NCBI GenBank assembly: GCA_963757135.1
Contig: CAVWQE010000006.1
Span: 248,001-312,000, forward strand
DNA: 64,000 nt
Direction of reading: 5' to 3'
DNA from: Gp1-AA145 sp963757135
Lineage (GTDB): Bacteria; Acidobacteriota; Terriglobia; Terriglobales; Acidobacteriaceae
Notes under the pieces: model-generated
Told to the model about the DNA's origin: nothing
What the model saw: only the letters and a program-made list of their open reading frames with translations
Databases searched by the model: none
Made by a program: the position numbers and the translations under genes
Part shown: positions 55,685 through 63,858 of the stretch, one piece after another
How positions within the stretch are numbered: position 1 is the stretch's first letter
How the letters are laid out: every line of letters begins with the position of its first letter

Positions 55685-55996
55685 ATGTCGGAGCGTAATG
55701 GTAACGGCGCTCTCTGGTTCTTGCTTGGCATCGGGATTGGCGCAGCTGTAGGCATCCTATACGCCCCTCAGTCGGGCAATGAGACCCGTGAGATTTTGAT
55801 GGCCAAGGCCGAAGAGGGTCGGGAGTTGCTCCGCAAGCGTGCGCGCGAGGCAAAGGAACAGGCCGAGCAATGGGCAGAGCGCGGAAAAGAAGCCTACAAC
55901 TCGCAGAAGGAACAGATTCGTTCCGCGGTTGAAGCTGGACGGCATGCGTACCGGGAGAAAACCGGCGCCACCAAAGTTGAGGCCGAGAACGTTTAG
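55685..55996 (+). CDS. YtxH domain protein
   Basis: 103 residues. One hydrophobic segment (ALWFLLGIGIGAAVGILYAP) and a long charged helix (REILMAKAEEGRELLRKRA, AKEQAEQWAERGKEAYN) match the YtxH/gas-vesicle-GvpP-like family, often linked to general stress. GGAGG lies six bases before the ATG. The next gene, DUF948-like, is 21 bases away; YtxH and DUF948 proteins often go together. The IS element ends 74 bases upstream. Confidence 0.9.
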   Translation: MSERNGNGALWFLLGIGIGAAVGILYAPQSGNETREILMAKAEEGRELLRKRAREAKEQAEQWAERGKEAYNSQKEQIRSAVEAGRHAYREKTGATKVEAENV

Positions 55997-56017
55997 CGCA
56001 CCTCGGAAATCGCGACT

Positions 56018-56527
56018 ATGGACAACAACACGCTCCTGACTGTTTTCATCGCCGTCACTGCGGCAGCCGTGCTTCTTCAGGCTGCGATCCTCGCAGGAAT
56101 GTTTTTTGCGATGAAAAAGACGAGTGCGAAAGTTGAATCCCTGGCTGAGGAAGTGAAGACCAAGGTCCTTCCCACGGCAGAGCTGGCGCATTCGATGATC
56201 GTGGAGTTGCGCCCAAAGATTGAAACCGTCGCCGATAATGTAAGCGTCTCGACCACAATGCTGCGCACCCAACTCGAGCGCGTGGACGCCACTCTCACCG
56301 ATATTGTTGACCGCACCCGCTTGCAGGTCATCCGCGCCGATGAGTTCGTGAACAGCACCATGGACAAGCTCGAAGAAACCCGCGAAGCTGTTCAGCGCAC
56401 AGTGGTTTCGCCGGTAAGGCAAATCTCGGGACTTATGCACGGAGTGACAGCCGGCGTGGAAGCTTTCTTCTCCCGCAAGCGCCAGCGCAATTCGGTGAGC
56501 GCGCCGCAAGACGAAATGTTTATATAA
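56018..56527 (+). CDS. DUF948-like membrane protein
   Basis: 169 residues. An N-terminal membrane segment (LLTVFIAVTAAAVLLQAAIL) is followed by a long amphipathic helix (VESLAEEVKTKVLPTAELAH, SVSTTMLRTQLERVDATLTD, VVSPVRQISGLMHGVTAGVE). This is the DUF948 layout, seen in general stress proteins. It follows the YtxH gene and is probably co-transcribed. Function unknown. Confidence 0.8.
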   Translation: MDNNTLLTVFIAVTAAAVLLQAAILAGMFFAMKKTSAKVESLAEEVKTKVLPTAELAHSMIVELRPKIETVADNVSVSTTMLRTQLERVDATLTDIVDRTRLQVIRADEFVNSTMDKLEETREAVQRTVVSPVRQISGLMHGVTAGVEAFFSRKRQRNSVSAPQDEMFI

Positions 56528-56623
56528 GCTTTCAACCGAACTACCTTTTTGCTGAAAGCATTTCGCCGATTAGAATCCCCGGCGTTAATCCTTCGTGCCA
56601 TCTCAAACGATTAGAATCTGCAG

Positions 56624-57175
56624 GTGCCCGCTTATGCTTACCTCGTAATCGTCGTTGGAATCATTGTTTGGTTTTATCCGTTTATACCTGCCCACAAAGC
56701 CACCGCACCGGCAACTGTTGTCAATCGCCGCTCACGTTGGGGAATGCTTCTGCAGTTCGTAGCTTTTTCGCTTTTGTGGCAGGGACACTTCTGGACGCGC
56801 GCCACGACGCTTTGGCAAATCGTGCTCTGCGTGGCTTTGTTTGCGCTCGCTGCCTTGCTCTCCTGGACTTCATCTCGCGCCCTGTCCGGCCACTTGCGTG
56901 CAGATGCGGCGCTCGGCGCCGAACACAAACTAGTCCGCTCGGGACCATACGCGCTGGTCCGCAATCCGGTCTACACGTCCATGCTGCTGGTAATTTGCGC
57001 CATTGGGATTGTCATAACAGGATGGAAGCTGTTCCTGGCGGCGCTTGCGATCTTCATTATCGGAACGGAGATTCGAGTCCGAACAGAAGAAGGTTTGCTG
57101 GCGTCACGCTTCGGCGAAGAATTTCGCACGTACAAGAAAAACGTGCCCGCGTATATCCCGTTCCTGTGGATTTGA
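56624..57175 (+). CDS. isoprenylcysteine carboxyl methyltransferase family protein
   Basis: 183 residues from GTG with four to five membrane segments. LVRSGPYALVRNPVYTSMLL and EEGLLASRFGEEFRTYKKNVPAYIPF are the two conserved parts of the ICMT/PEMT family, which binds S-adenosylmethionine in the membrane. Bacterial members probably methylate lipids or isoprenoids; the substrate is unknown. The stop is 34 bases from the convergent mnmA stop. Confidence 0.9.
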   Translation: MPAYAYLVIVVGIIVWFYPFIPAHKATAPATVVNRRSRWGMLLQFVAFSLLWQGHFWTRATTLWQIVLCVALFALAALLSWTSSRALSGHLRADAALGAEHKLVRSGPYALVRNPVYTSMLLVICAIGIVITGWKLFLAALAIFIIGTEIRVRTEEGLLASRFGEEFRTYKKNVPAYIPFLWI

Positions 57176-57209
57176 AATTGGAGAGACGGTCGCCTCGGCC
57201 GTGCACGCA

Positions 57210-58322
57210 TTAGCTGATCCAGCCGCCGCCAACAACCACATCTCCGTCGTAGAAAACCGCCGCCTGTCCGGGCGTGATGGCACGCTGGGGATCGTCGAAA
57301 GTGACTCGTATTTCGTCATCGCTTATCTTCTCGATCGCGGCCGCTGCAGCCTCATGGCGATGCCGAATCTTGACGCTGACGCGCATCGGCTCGTCCAGAC
57401 TATCAATTGAGATCAGGTTATTCTTGCGTGTCAACATTGTCTGCGAATAAAGATTCGCCTGATCTCCCACAACCACCTGCCGCGTGTCGCCCTTGATCTG
57501 CAAGACGTAAAGAGGCGATCCGGTCGCAACGCCCAGTCCCTTGCGCTGGCCGACAGTGAAGTTGTGAATCCCGCCATGCTCGCCGATCACGCGGCCATCA
57601 GTCGTGACCAGCTCGCCGGCGGTCTCTGGAAACGACTCGCCTTGCTCGGAAAGATATGCGTCGAGGAAATTCTTGTAGTCGCCGCCAGGGACAAAGCAAA
57701 TTTCCTGCGAGTCCGGCTTCTCGGCGAGGGCCAAGCCATGCTTGCGCGCCAGCTCGCGAACCTCAGGCTTCGTCATCCCGCCCAGTGGAAATAACGTGCG
57801 GCTCAGCTGCTCCTGAGTCAGTCCGAACAAGAAATATGTTTGGTCTTTGGCGCGGTCCGTCGGACGCTTCAGCAGCCATCGCCCGCTCACCTCATCGAAC
57901 TCAACACGCGCATAATGCCCAGTTGCAACCGCATCGGCGCCGATCTGCTGCGCGACGGTCAGGAGCTGATCGAACTTCAGATGGTTGTTGCAAAGGCTGC
58001 ACGGAATCGGCGTCCGTCCTGACAAATACTCCTTCACGAACGGACGCACCACATCGCGCTCAAACCTGTCCTCATGGTTGACGACGTAATAAGGAATGCC
58101 GATGGTCTCTGCCACGCGGCGAGCATCGTAAACATCATCGAGGGAACAACAGCGTCCAGTCACGGCTTCAGGCATGCCTTCCCGACCAGCGAGCCGCCGC
58201 TGATTCCACAGCTGCATCGTCAGGCCGACAACGTTGTACCCCCCGGTGCGCAGCATGGCCGCTACGGTCGAGGAATCAACTCCTCCCGACATAGCCACGG
58301 CGATGGTGTTAGATGTGGACAT
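57210..58322 (-). CDS. mnmA: tRNA-specific 2-thiouridylase
   Basis: 370 residues. It thiolates U34 of Lys, Glu and Gln tRNAs. The PP-loop AMSGGVDSSTVAAML is near the start; the two catalytic cysteines are in IPCSLCNNHLKF and SQEICFVPGGDY; TGHYARVE, KDQTYFLFGL and GQRKGLGVA are conserved. An ATG three codons earlier (58331) is possible. The cysteine desulfurase lies just upstream on the same strand and would supply sulfur, although heptad repeats separate the two genes. Confidence 0.96.
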   Translation of the reverse strand: MSTSNTIAVAMSGGVDSSTVAAMLRTGGYNVVGLTMQLWNQRRLAGREGMPEAVTGRCCSLDDVYDARRVAETIGIPYYVVNHEDRFERDVVRPFVKEYLSGRTPIPCSLCNNHLKFDQLLTVAQQIGADAVATGHYARVEFDEVSGRWLLKRPTDRAKDQTYFLFGLTQEQLSRTLFPLGGMTKPEVRELARKHGLALAEKPDSQEICFVPGGDYKNFLDAYLSEQGESFPETAGELVTTDGRVIGEHGGIHNFTVGQRKGLGVATGSPLYVLQIKGDTRQVVVGDQANLYSQTMLTRKNNLISIDSLDEPMRVSVKIRHRHEAAAAAIEKISDDEIRVTFDDPQRAITPGQAAVFYDGDVVVGGGWIS

Positions 58323-58343
58323 TCGGCGCAATTTCGCTTTCGG

Positions 58344-58376
58344 AGCTCTTAGCCTTTAGCTCTTAGCCCTTAGCGA
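58344..58376. repeat. heptad repeats, left arm
   Basis: TTAGC recurs about every seven bases (CTTAGCC, TTTAGCTC, TTAGCCC, TTAGCGA) in the mnmA-desulfurase gap. It is matched in inverted orientation at 58448-58479. Confidence 0.7.
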
Positions 58377-58447
58377 GAACAAAAGCAAACCGCGCTTCCA
58401 AAGAGAGACGCGCGTACAACCTCAACCCTGAGCGGAGGCGAGGGATG

Positions 58448-58479
58448 GCCAAGAGCTAAAAGCTAAGAGCCAATAGCTG
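58448..58479. repeat. heptad repeats, right arm, reaching into the desulfurase gene end
   Basis: GAGCTAA-AAGCTAA-GAGCCAA-TAGCTG is the complement of the left arm pattern. The last five codons and stop of the desulfurase gene (AAIGS) lie in it. Confidence 0.7.
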
Positions 58480-59632
58480 CTTTTCCATTGTACAGAGGCG
58501 ACAACTCGCGCAGTCGTTCCACTGAGGCCGGCACCAACTGGATTGCGAAGTCCACGTCGTCAGAGGTGTTTTGCTTGCCCAGGCTGAAGCGGAGGCTTGC
58601 ACGCGCACGGTCTGGACGGAGGCCCATCGCGGTTAACACGTGCGATGGCTCGATCGCGCCTGATGAACACGCCGCCCCGGTTGAAACCGCCAACCCTTTG
58701 AGGTCGAGCGTAATGACCAGTGCCTCGCCCTCGATGTAATCGAAATAAATATTGGTTGTATTCGGCACCCGGCTGGCTCCAGCGCCATTCACGCCAGCGC
58801 TCTCGACGTTGCCCAGAATCGCATTCTCCAGACGATCCCGCTGCGCCGCCATCTCGCGGTCTTCGCCGTTCTGAAGCGCCTTCGCCGCAATCTCCGCCGC
58901 CTTGCCCAATCCCACAATTCCCGGAACATTCTCGGTACCTGCACGCCGTGAACGCTCATGACTTCCGCCGTAAAAAAGCGGCTCGAGCGTGGTTCCCTTG
59001 CGAACGTAGAGCGCTCCGACGCCTTGCGGCGCGTGAAACTTATGCCCGGAAATCGAAAGCAGATCGCACCCAACATCCTTCACACGAATCGGAATCTTCG
59101 ACGCCGCCTGCACCGCGTCTGTATGGAAATAAACGTCGGCCTCGGCACAAATTTTCCCGAACTCTTCAACCGGCTGGACGACTCCGGTTTCATTATTCGC
59201 AAACATGATCGTAACCAGCTTGGTGTTGGGCCGGAGCGCGCGGCGGAGGTCGTCAGGATCAACCAGGCCACGGCCATCCACCGGGAGAAATGTAACTTCA
59301 ACTCCCTCTTCCTGAAGATGCTTGCAGGAGTTAAGCACGGCGTGATGCTCGATGGTTGACGTGATGGCGTGATCTCCCGGACGGGCCAGCCCAAAGATCG
59401 CGAGATTGTCCCCTTCCGTTCCGCCACTCGTGAAAACTACTTCAGCCGGACGACATCCCAGCAGCGCCGCGACCGACTCGCGCGCGCGCTCAACCGCAGC
59501 CCGCGTCTCCTGCCCATGATGATGGATGGACGACGCGTTGCCGAAGTGTTCGGCATAGTACGGCCGCATGGCATCCAGGACTTCCGGCAGAACCGGAGTC
59601 GTAGCGTTATTGTCGAGGTAAACTCGCCGCAT
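58463..59632 (-). CDS. cysteine desulfurase (NifS/IscS family)
   Basis: 389 residues. It converts cysteine to alanine and carries the sulfur as a persulfide. RVYLDNNATTPVLPEVLDAM, the PLP-binding TSTIEHHAV, Lys in SGHKFHAPQG and the catalytic Cys in GAACSSGAIEPSHVL are clear, and the short loop around the Cys fits the group I (NifS/IscS) class. It probably supplies MnmA. A gap of about 130 bases with inverted heptad repeats separates the two genes. The last codons come from the repeat (see 58448-58479). Confidence 0.95.
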   Translation of the reverse strand: MRRVYLDNNATTPVLPEVLDAMRPYYAEHFGNASSIHHHGQETRAAVERARESVAALLGCRPAEVVFTSGGTEGDNLAIFGLARPGDHAITSTIEHHAVLNSCKHLQEEGVEVTFLPVDGRGLVDPDDLRRALRPNTKLVTIMFANNETGVVQPVEEFGKICAEADVYFHTDAVQAASKIPIRVKDVGCDLLSISGHKFHAPQGVGALYVRKGTTLEPLFYGGSHERSRRAGTENVPGIVGLGKAAEIAAKALQNGEDREMAAQRDRLENAILGNVESAGVNGAGASRVPNTTNIYFDYIEGEALVITLDLKGLAVSTGAACSSGAIEPSHVLTAMGLRPDRARASLRFSLGKQNTSDDVDFAIQLVPASVERLRELSPLYNGKAAIGS

Positions 59633-59732
59633 ATTGCTATTTTACGCTTTGCCGGTGGAGCGACGGCCATCTCGCCCGTCCAGAGTGCGTGCTCACAGCG
59701 CGGACCTGGAGGGCCGCCCCTACACAACCTAG

Positions 59733-60671
59733 TCACCGCGGTGCTACGCGATCCAGGTAAAACCTGAAAAACTTCTCGGGATCCGACTTCAAGCACACTT
59801 GCGCATTAGGTGCACCTGTTCCTCGCCTGGTCATTCCTTTCTCGTCCACCACGATGTTCATCGCCTGCACCGGACACAAACTCGGATTATCGATGAACGC
59901 TATCGTCATCGGATCGAACAGCGTCGGCGTCTGCTGCCCCCACAAGTGATACAGCAATGTTAGTGAATCGGTCAGCGGCGTGCTTTGCCGGAACAGAAAC
60001 TCCCGCTTTACCTCATCGAGCTTGAGTTGCGTCGAATCCAGCGGCATCACGTAGAGCGGTACACCGGAAGCGAACAACCTCTGCGCCGAAGGAATGTCGT
60101 TCTTGATATTCCACTCCGGCTGCGGAGGCGTGGGCGCGGCATAGGGGTCGCCATAACCTCGATCCACCGAGCCTCCCATGATCACGACCCGCTTCAACTT
60201 GCGAAATGTCTGCTTGTCTTTATCGATAATTGCGCCGAGGTTCACCAGCGGGCCGATGCAAACCAGGGTGACCTCACCCGGATTCTTGCGAATCTGTCCA
60301 AGAATAAAATCCACCGCCGCCGGATGCGACGCCCGCGCGAAGTGCCCGCCGTCCGCATACGGACGTTGCCCGAAGCTGGTTTTGGCATCGGTATGGACCC
60401 CAATGGCAACAGGAATATCCTGCCGCCCCGCTTCACCGAGCATGCGATCAACCAGTTTGGCACGGGTTTCGGTATCGCCGAACGTCGTTGAGATACCGAG
60501 AATCTCCACCTCCGGGCTGCGCAGCGCTAATGCCACGGCGAAGGCATCGTCAATGTCGTCGCCGATGTCAGTGTCAATGATGAGTTTTTCGGGTTGGGCG
60601 TTCTGGGCCGAGCAGGCCAGCGTAAAAATCAGAACTGCCGCCCCCACCGGTATCACTTGATTTAGTCTCAT
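59733..60671 (-). CDS. exported nucleoside hydrolase
   Basis: 312 residues. The signal peptide is VIPVGAAVLIFTLACSAQNA, possibly with a lipobox (LACS), so it may be a lipoprotein. DTDIGDDIDDAFAVALALRS is the calcium-binding signature of the inosine-uridine nucleoside N-ribohydrolase family; CIGPLVNLGAI, VIMGGSVD and EWNIKNDIPSAQRLF support it. It would release free bases from nucleosides outside the cytoplasm. It lies between unrelated genes. Confidence 0.92.
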   Translation of the reverse strand: MRLNQVIPVGAAVLIFTLACSAQNAQPEKLIIDTDIGDDIDDAFAVALALRSPEVEILGISTTFGDTETRAKLVDRMLGEAGRQDIPVAIGVHTDAKTSFGQRPYADGGHFARASHPAAVDFILGQIRKNPGEVTLVCIGPLVNLGAIIDKDKQTFRKLKRVVIMGGSVDRGYGDPYAAPTPPQPEWNIKNDIPSAQRLFASGVPLYVMPLDSTQLKLDEVKREFLFRQSTPLTDSLTLLYHLWGQQTPTLFDPMTIAFIDNPSLCPVQAMNIVVDEKGMTRRGTGAPNAQVCLKSDPEKFFRFYLDRVAPR

Positions 60672-60777
60672 GGAGCCAGGCCTGGATCTTGCGGAGAGAA
60701 ATCCCTAAGGGCGGGATTCTACAGCACTTCTCAATCGTACGATCCCAGCAGTCTTGGTCTCTTGAATTTGACACTCT

Positions 60778-60800
60778 CATGCACTACACTGTAGTGCATG
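60778..60800. promoter_or_regulatory. 23-bp perfect palindrome over the VapB start codon
   Basis: ATGCACTACA, a central C, and its exact complement, extended by one pair on each side; the right end is the ATG of the antitoxin gene. It is probably the autoregulatory operator. TTGACA at 60768-60773 with TGTAGT 16 bases on would be the matching promoter, but a transcript from it would begin inside the gene, so the true promoter may be elsewhere. Confidence 0.65.
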
Positions 60801-61091
60801 AAGACGGAAGTTTATAGCTGGAGGGTCTCTGCCGAGAAAAAGGTGGCTCTTGAATCTGAAGCCATGCGTGAAGGCAAGTCGGTGGCCCAGGTTCTGGATG
60901 ACATCAGCTCGGAGTGGCTCGAACAAAGGCGTCGCAGTCTGGCTGAAGATGAGCTTGAGCAAAAGAAGCTTCGGGATCGAGTGCTGAAACTCGCTGGATC
61001 GCTTTCCGGCGGCGACTTCGAACGCGCCTCGAACGCATCCCGGCGAGTCAAAGAAATCTTAGCCAAGCGCTATGGCCGCCGCTCTCATTGA
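60798..61091 (+). CDS. VapB-like antitoxin
   Basis: 97 residues. YSWRVSAEKKVALESEAMRE and KSVAQVLDDISSEWLEQRRR suggest a ribbon-helix-helix N terminus; the rest is charged and helical, as for a toxin-binding tail. The gene overlaps the PIN toxin gene by 20 bases. It presumably binds the palindrome at its own start. Confidence 0.8.
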   Translation: MKTEVYSWRVSAEKKVALESEAMREGKSVAQVLDDISSEWLEQRRRSLAEDELEQKKLRDRVLKLAGSLSGGDFERASNASRRVKEILAKRYGRRSH

Positions 61092-61497
61092 CACTGGCGC
61101 AATTGTCGCCTACCTGGACCGGAATGACCACTGGCACCGGCCTTGCGTGGAGGCGCTGCGATCGGTTCGGCTTCCCCTTCTGACCACAAGCGCAGTTCTA
61201 ACTGAAGTATTTCATCTCATTTCCCGAGACTTTGGCGGAATTGAACGGACATGGGGACTTCTAGATTCGGGTGCATTGACCTTGGCTCCCATTGGCGATG
61301 CTGATCTCGCACCGCTTCGCACACTTATGCTCCGCTACAGAGACCGGCCGATGGATTTTGCCGAGGCCACTCTGGTTCACATAGCAAATCGAGAAAGAAT
61401 CCGCATAATTCTCAGCATCGATCATGACGACTTTGAAACATACCGCCTGGCGGGGAACAAAAAGTTCATGATTCTTCCACAACGAAGTCGAGGATGA
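61072..61497 (+). CDS. PIN domain toxin (VapC-like)
   Basis: 141 residues. The four acidic PIN positions are Asp in LIDTGAIVAYLD, Glu in AVLTEVFHLIS, Asp in RPMDFAEATLV and Asp in ILSIDHDDFETY. These give a magnesium-dependent RNase, typically cutting tRNA or rRNA. It overlaps its antitoxin gene. Confidence 0.92.
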   Translation: MAAALIDTGAIVAYLDRNDHWHRPCVEALRSVRLPLLTTSAVLTEVFHLISRDFGGIERTWGLLDSGALTLAPIGDADLAPLRTLMLRYRDRPMDFAEATLVHIANRERIRIILSIDHDDFETYRLAGNKKFMILPQRSRG

Positions 61498-61566
61498 TCC
61501 TATGGGGCGGTCGGCTCCCCGCTTGCGCAATTCCCTTCCCGCCTTCCATACTGTTGATTCACTCTT

Positions 61567-63072
61567 ATGAAGACGACACTTTCTCTTTCTCCCGCCGATC
61601 AACTTGAAACCGAATGCCTGGTTGCCGTGGTGCTCGACCGTAGTGAGAACGCTCGAGGCGAAAAAGATAAACCCGACGTTTACCTTGCCACCGCAGATAA
61701 GACTCTGCAGCAGGCTGCCGCCGATCTCATCGCATCAGGCGACGTAAGCGGGAAGATGTTTGAAAATTCCTGGGTGCATAAGCCCGGCGGCCTGAAAGCC
61801 AAACGCCTGCTCCTGATCGGCGGCGGAAAGGCGAAGAAGTTCGGGGCGTCGGAATTGCGAAAAGTCGCCGGCGCCGCCGTGCGCGCGCTCAAATCGCGCA
61901 ACGTGCGCAGCCTGGCATTCATTGCGCCAGATGGCATTGCTGCCGACGAAGCAGTTCGGGCTGTCGTCGAAGGCGCTCTGGTCGGCGACTTCGATTCTGA
62001 TACTTACAAGAGCGACCGCAAAGATCAGAAGGTTGATTCGCTCGTCGTTGTTGCTTCCGGCGACCAAAGCTCGTTGCAGCGCGCGCTGGATGAAGCCCGC
62101 ATCATCGGCGAGTCGCAAAACTTTACGCGCGATCTTGTCAACGAGCCGTCAAACCAGATGACGCCCACTATCCTTGCCGACCGCGCACAAATTATGTGCG
62201 AAGAGACCGGCCTCAGGTGCGAAGTTTACGGCGCGGACAAGATTAAAGAACTGAAAATGGGCGCATTCTGGGGTGTAGCGCAAGGGTCGGACGAGCCTCC
62301 GGCGCTCATCGTCATGCGTTATGAACCTGCCGGCACGCCGGAGAAACCCGTGCTCGGTCTGGTTGGCAAGGGCATTACGTTTGACACCGGCGGCATCTCC
62401 ATCAAGCCCGCCGACGGCATGGAAAAGATGAAATACGACATGGCCGGCGGGGCGACCATGATCGGCGTCATGCGCGCGATCGCGCTGCTCAAGCCAAAGG
62501 TCAGAGTGATCGGTATCGTGTGCGCCACGGAAAACATGCCCAGCGGCAAAGCCCAAAAGCCCGGCGACATTCAGACGGCGATGTCGGGCAAGACCATTGA
62601 GATCATCAACACCGACGCCGAAGGGCGACTGGTGCTCGCCGACGGGCTCTGCTACGCGCGCCAACTTGGCTGCACGCACTTGATAGACGCCGCCACTCTC
62701 ACCGGGGCGGTCGTGGTCGCGCTCGGCTACTACAACGCCGGAATCTTTTCCAACGACGACGCCTTCTATGAGAACTTCACTAAAACCCTGGCGAAATCCG
62801 GCGAGAAGATGTGGCGCCTGCCCGTGAGCGAGGAATATCTCGACCAGACTCGCTCCAACATTGCCGACCTCATGAACACCGGCGGCCGATGGGGCGGCGC
62901 CAGCACCGCAGCTGCATTCCTGAAGGAGTTCGCCGAAGAGACGCCGTGGATCCATCTCGACATTGCCGGCACCGCCTGGATGGAAGACGCAAAGCCGTGG
63001 ATTGCAAAAGGGCCATCAGGCATCGCCGTGAGAAGCTTGGTTGAATTCGCGCGGGAATTCGGAAATTCGTAG
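61567..63072 (+). CDS. pepA: leucyl aminopeptidase
   Basis: 501 residues, the usual length for M17 cytosol aminopeptidases. The metal-binding set is clear: LVGKGITFDTGGISIKPADG, KYDMAGGATMIG and NTDAEGRLVLADGLCYA, with GKAQKPGD and a final GGRWGGASTAAAFL. It removes N-terminal residues from peptides in the cytoplasm as a hexamer. No strong ribosome binding site was seen before the ATG. Confidence 0.96.
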   Translation: MKTTLSLSPADQLETECLVAVVLDRSENARGEKDKPDVYLATADKTLQQAAADLIASGDVSGKMFENSWVHKPGGLKAKRLLLIGGGKAKKFGASELRKVAGAAVRALKSRNVRSLAFIAPDGIAADEAVRAVVEGALVGDFDSDTYKSDRKDQKVDSLVVVASGDQSSLQRALDEARIIGESQNFTRDLVNEPSNQMTPTILADRAQIMCEETGLRCEVYGADKIKELKMGAFWGVAQGSDEPPALIVMRYEPAGTPEKPVLGLVGKGITFDTGGISIKPADGMEKMKYDMAGGATMIGVMRAIALLKPKVRVIGIVCATENMPSGKAQKPGDIQTAMSGKTIEIINTDAEGRLVLADGLCYARQLGCTHLIDAATLTGAVVVALGYYNAGIFSNDDAFYENFTKTLAKSGEKMWRLPVSEEYLDQTRSNIADLMNTGGRWGGASTAAAFLKEFAEETPWIHLDIAGTAWMEDAKPWIAKGPSGIAVRSLVEFAREFGNS

Positions 63073-63143
63073 AGGCAAACGCTGGACGAGCAACCCACCT
63101 TGCAAAATGAGCTTCTGACACTCGCCACTTTGGAGGTCACCGC

Positions 63144-63362
63144 ATGCGCGCTTTATTCGTGGTCGGAATTGTCGTTTTGGTACTAGGCATCATCTCGTTC
63201 TTTGTGCCAGTGCCGCACACCGAGCATCACGGCCTCGATGCCGGTGATATCCATGTAGGTGTGAATACGCACCACGACACGCTTTTGCCGCCAGTTGCCA
63301 GCATCGGCCTGGTGGTTGTTGGCGCAGGCCTGATGATCGCTGGACGTAAAAGCGGAGCCTAG
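63144..63362 (+). CDS. DUF3185 family small membrane protein
   Basis: 72 residues with two membrane helices (LFVVGIVVLVLGIISFFV and VASIGLVVVGAGLMIAG) joined by a His-rich loop (PHTEHHGLDAGDIHVGVNTH). This matches the DUF3185 pattern. GGAGG lies six to nine bases before the ATG. Function unknown. Confidence 0.8.
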   Translation: MRALFVVGIVVLVLGIISFFVPVPHTEHHGLDAGDIHVGVNTHHDTLLPPVASIGLVVVGAGLMIAGRKSGA

Positions 63363-63380
63363 CCCGACGTCTGAAATAAT

Positions 63381-63435
63381 GTCATTCCGAGCGAAGCAGA
63401 CCGCGAAGGCGATCGTGCAAGTCGAGGAACCTGCT
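63381..63435. repeat. dispersed intergenic repeat (GTCATTCCGAGCGAAGC type)
   Basis: GTCATTCCGAGCGAAGC and, after a 25-base insert, AAGTCGAGGAACCTGC. This form of repeat is scattered between genes in many Acidobacteria and other Gram-negatives. Only one copy was noticed here. Confidence 0.6.
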
Positions 63436-63455
63436 TCCAGCGCTGACAGCGTGAT

Positions 63456-63848
63456 CTAGAGTGAGCGTTCGCGCCGATGCTCGATCGAGCGTATCGCCCC
63501 GAGCGACGGTCCACCAAGGCTTCCGGGAATCGAGTCGATATACGTATCCGTGATCGGCTGCAGCAGAAGCGTCCCGCTTACATGCTCCAAGGCAACCCTA
63601 ACGCCGGGTCGCAGGCCGAGTTTTTCACGCAGCTCTCGCGGAATGGAAACCTGGCCACGTGCCGATAATTTGGAATAGAAGATTCGCATCTCGCTCAGGT
63701 GCTGAACAGGTAATCGGCATGAGTGCTTAAGGACATTAAACAAGCCTGGAAGATCGGTACACATGCCGCTGCCCCGCAATGCAGCCAGCAAGCGCCTTAC
63801 AAACTCGACCACCGGGTCATTCAATCGCGAATTCAAATCAGTTGCCAT
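63456..63848 (-). CDS. SpoVT/AbrB-domain protein
   Basis: 130 residues from an ATG ten bases after the argS stop. The SpoVT/AbrB domain is at residues 54-100 (KLSARGQVSIPRELREKLGL, VRVALEHVSGTLLLQPI), a swapped-hairpin DNA-binding fold also used by antitoxins of the MazE group. The first 53 residues are of unknown nature; the family normally starts where MRIFYSKLS begins (ATG at 63689), which would make a 77-residue protein. No PIN or MazF toxin lies beside it. Confidence 0.6.
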   Translation of the reverse strand: MATDLNSRLNDPVVEFVRRLLAALRGSGMCTDLPGLFNVLKHSCRLPVQHLSEMRIFYSKLSARGQVSIPRELREKLGLRPGVRVALEHVSGTLLLQPITDTYIDSIPGSLGGPSLGAIRSIEHRRERSL

Positions 63849-63858
63849 CCCAAGATTC

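Noticed and set aside
58344..58479. CRISPR array at the heptad repeats
   Set aside because: Units are only seven bases with no spacers and the two clusters are inverted relative to each other.
62149..62955. 268-codon minus-strand frame within pepA
   Set aside because: Antisense shadow of an M17 aminopeptidase with all its motifs on the plus strand.
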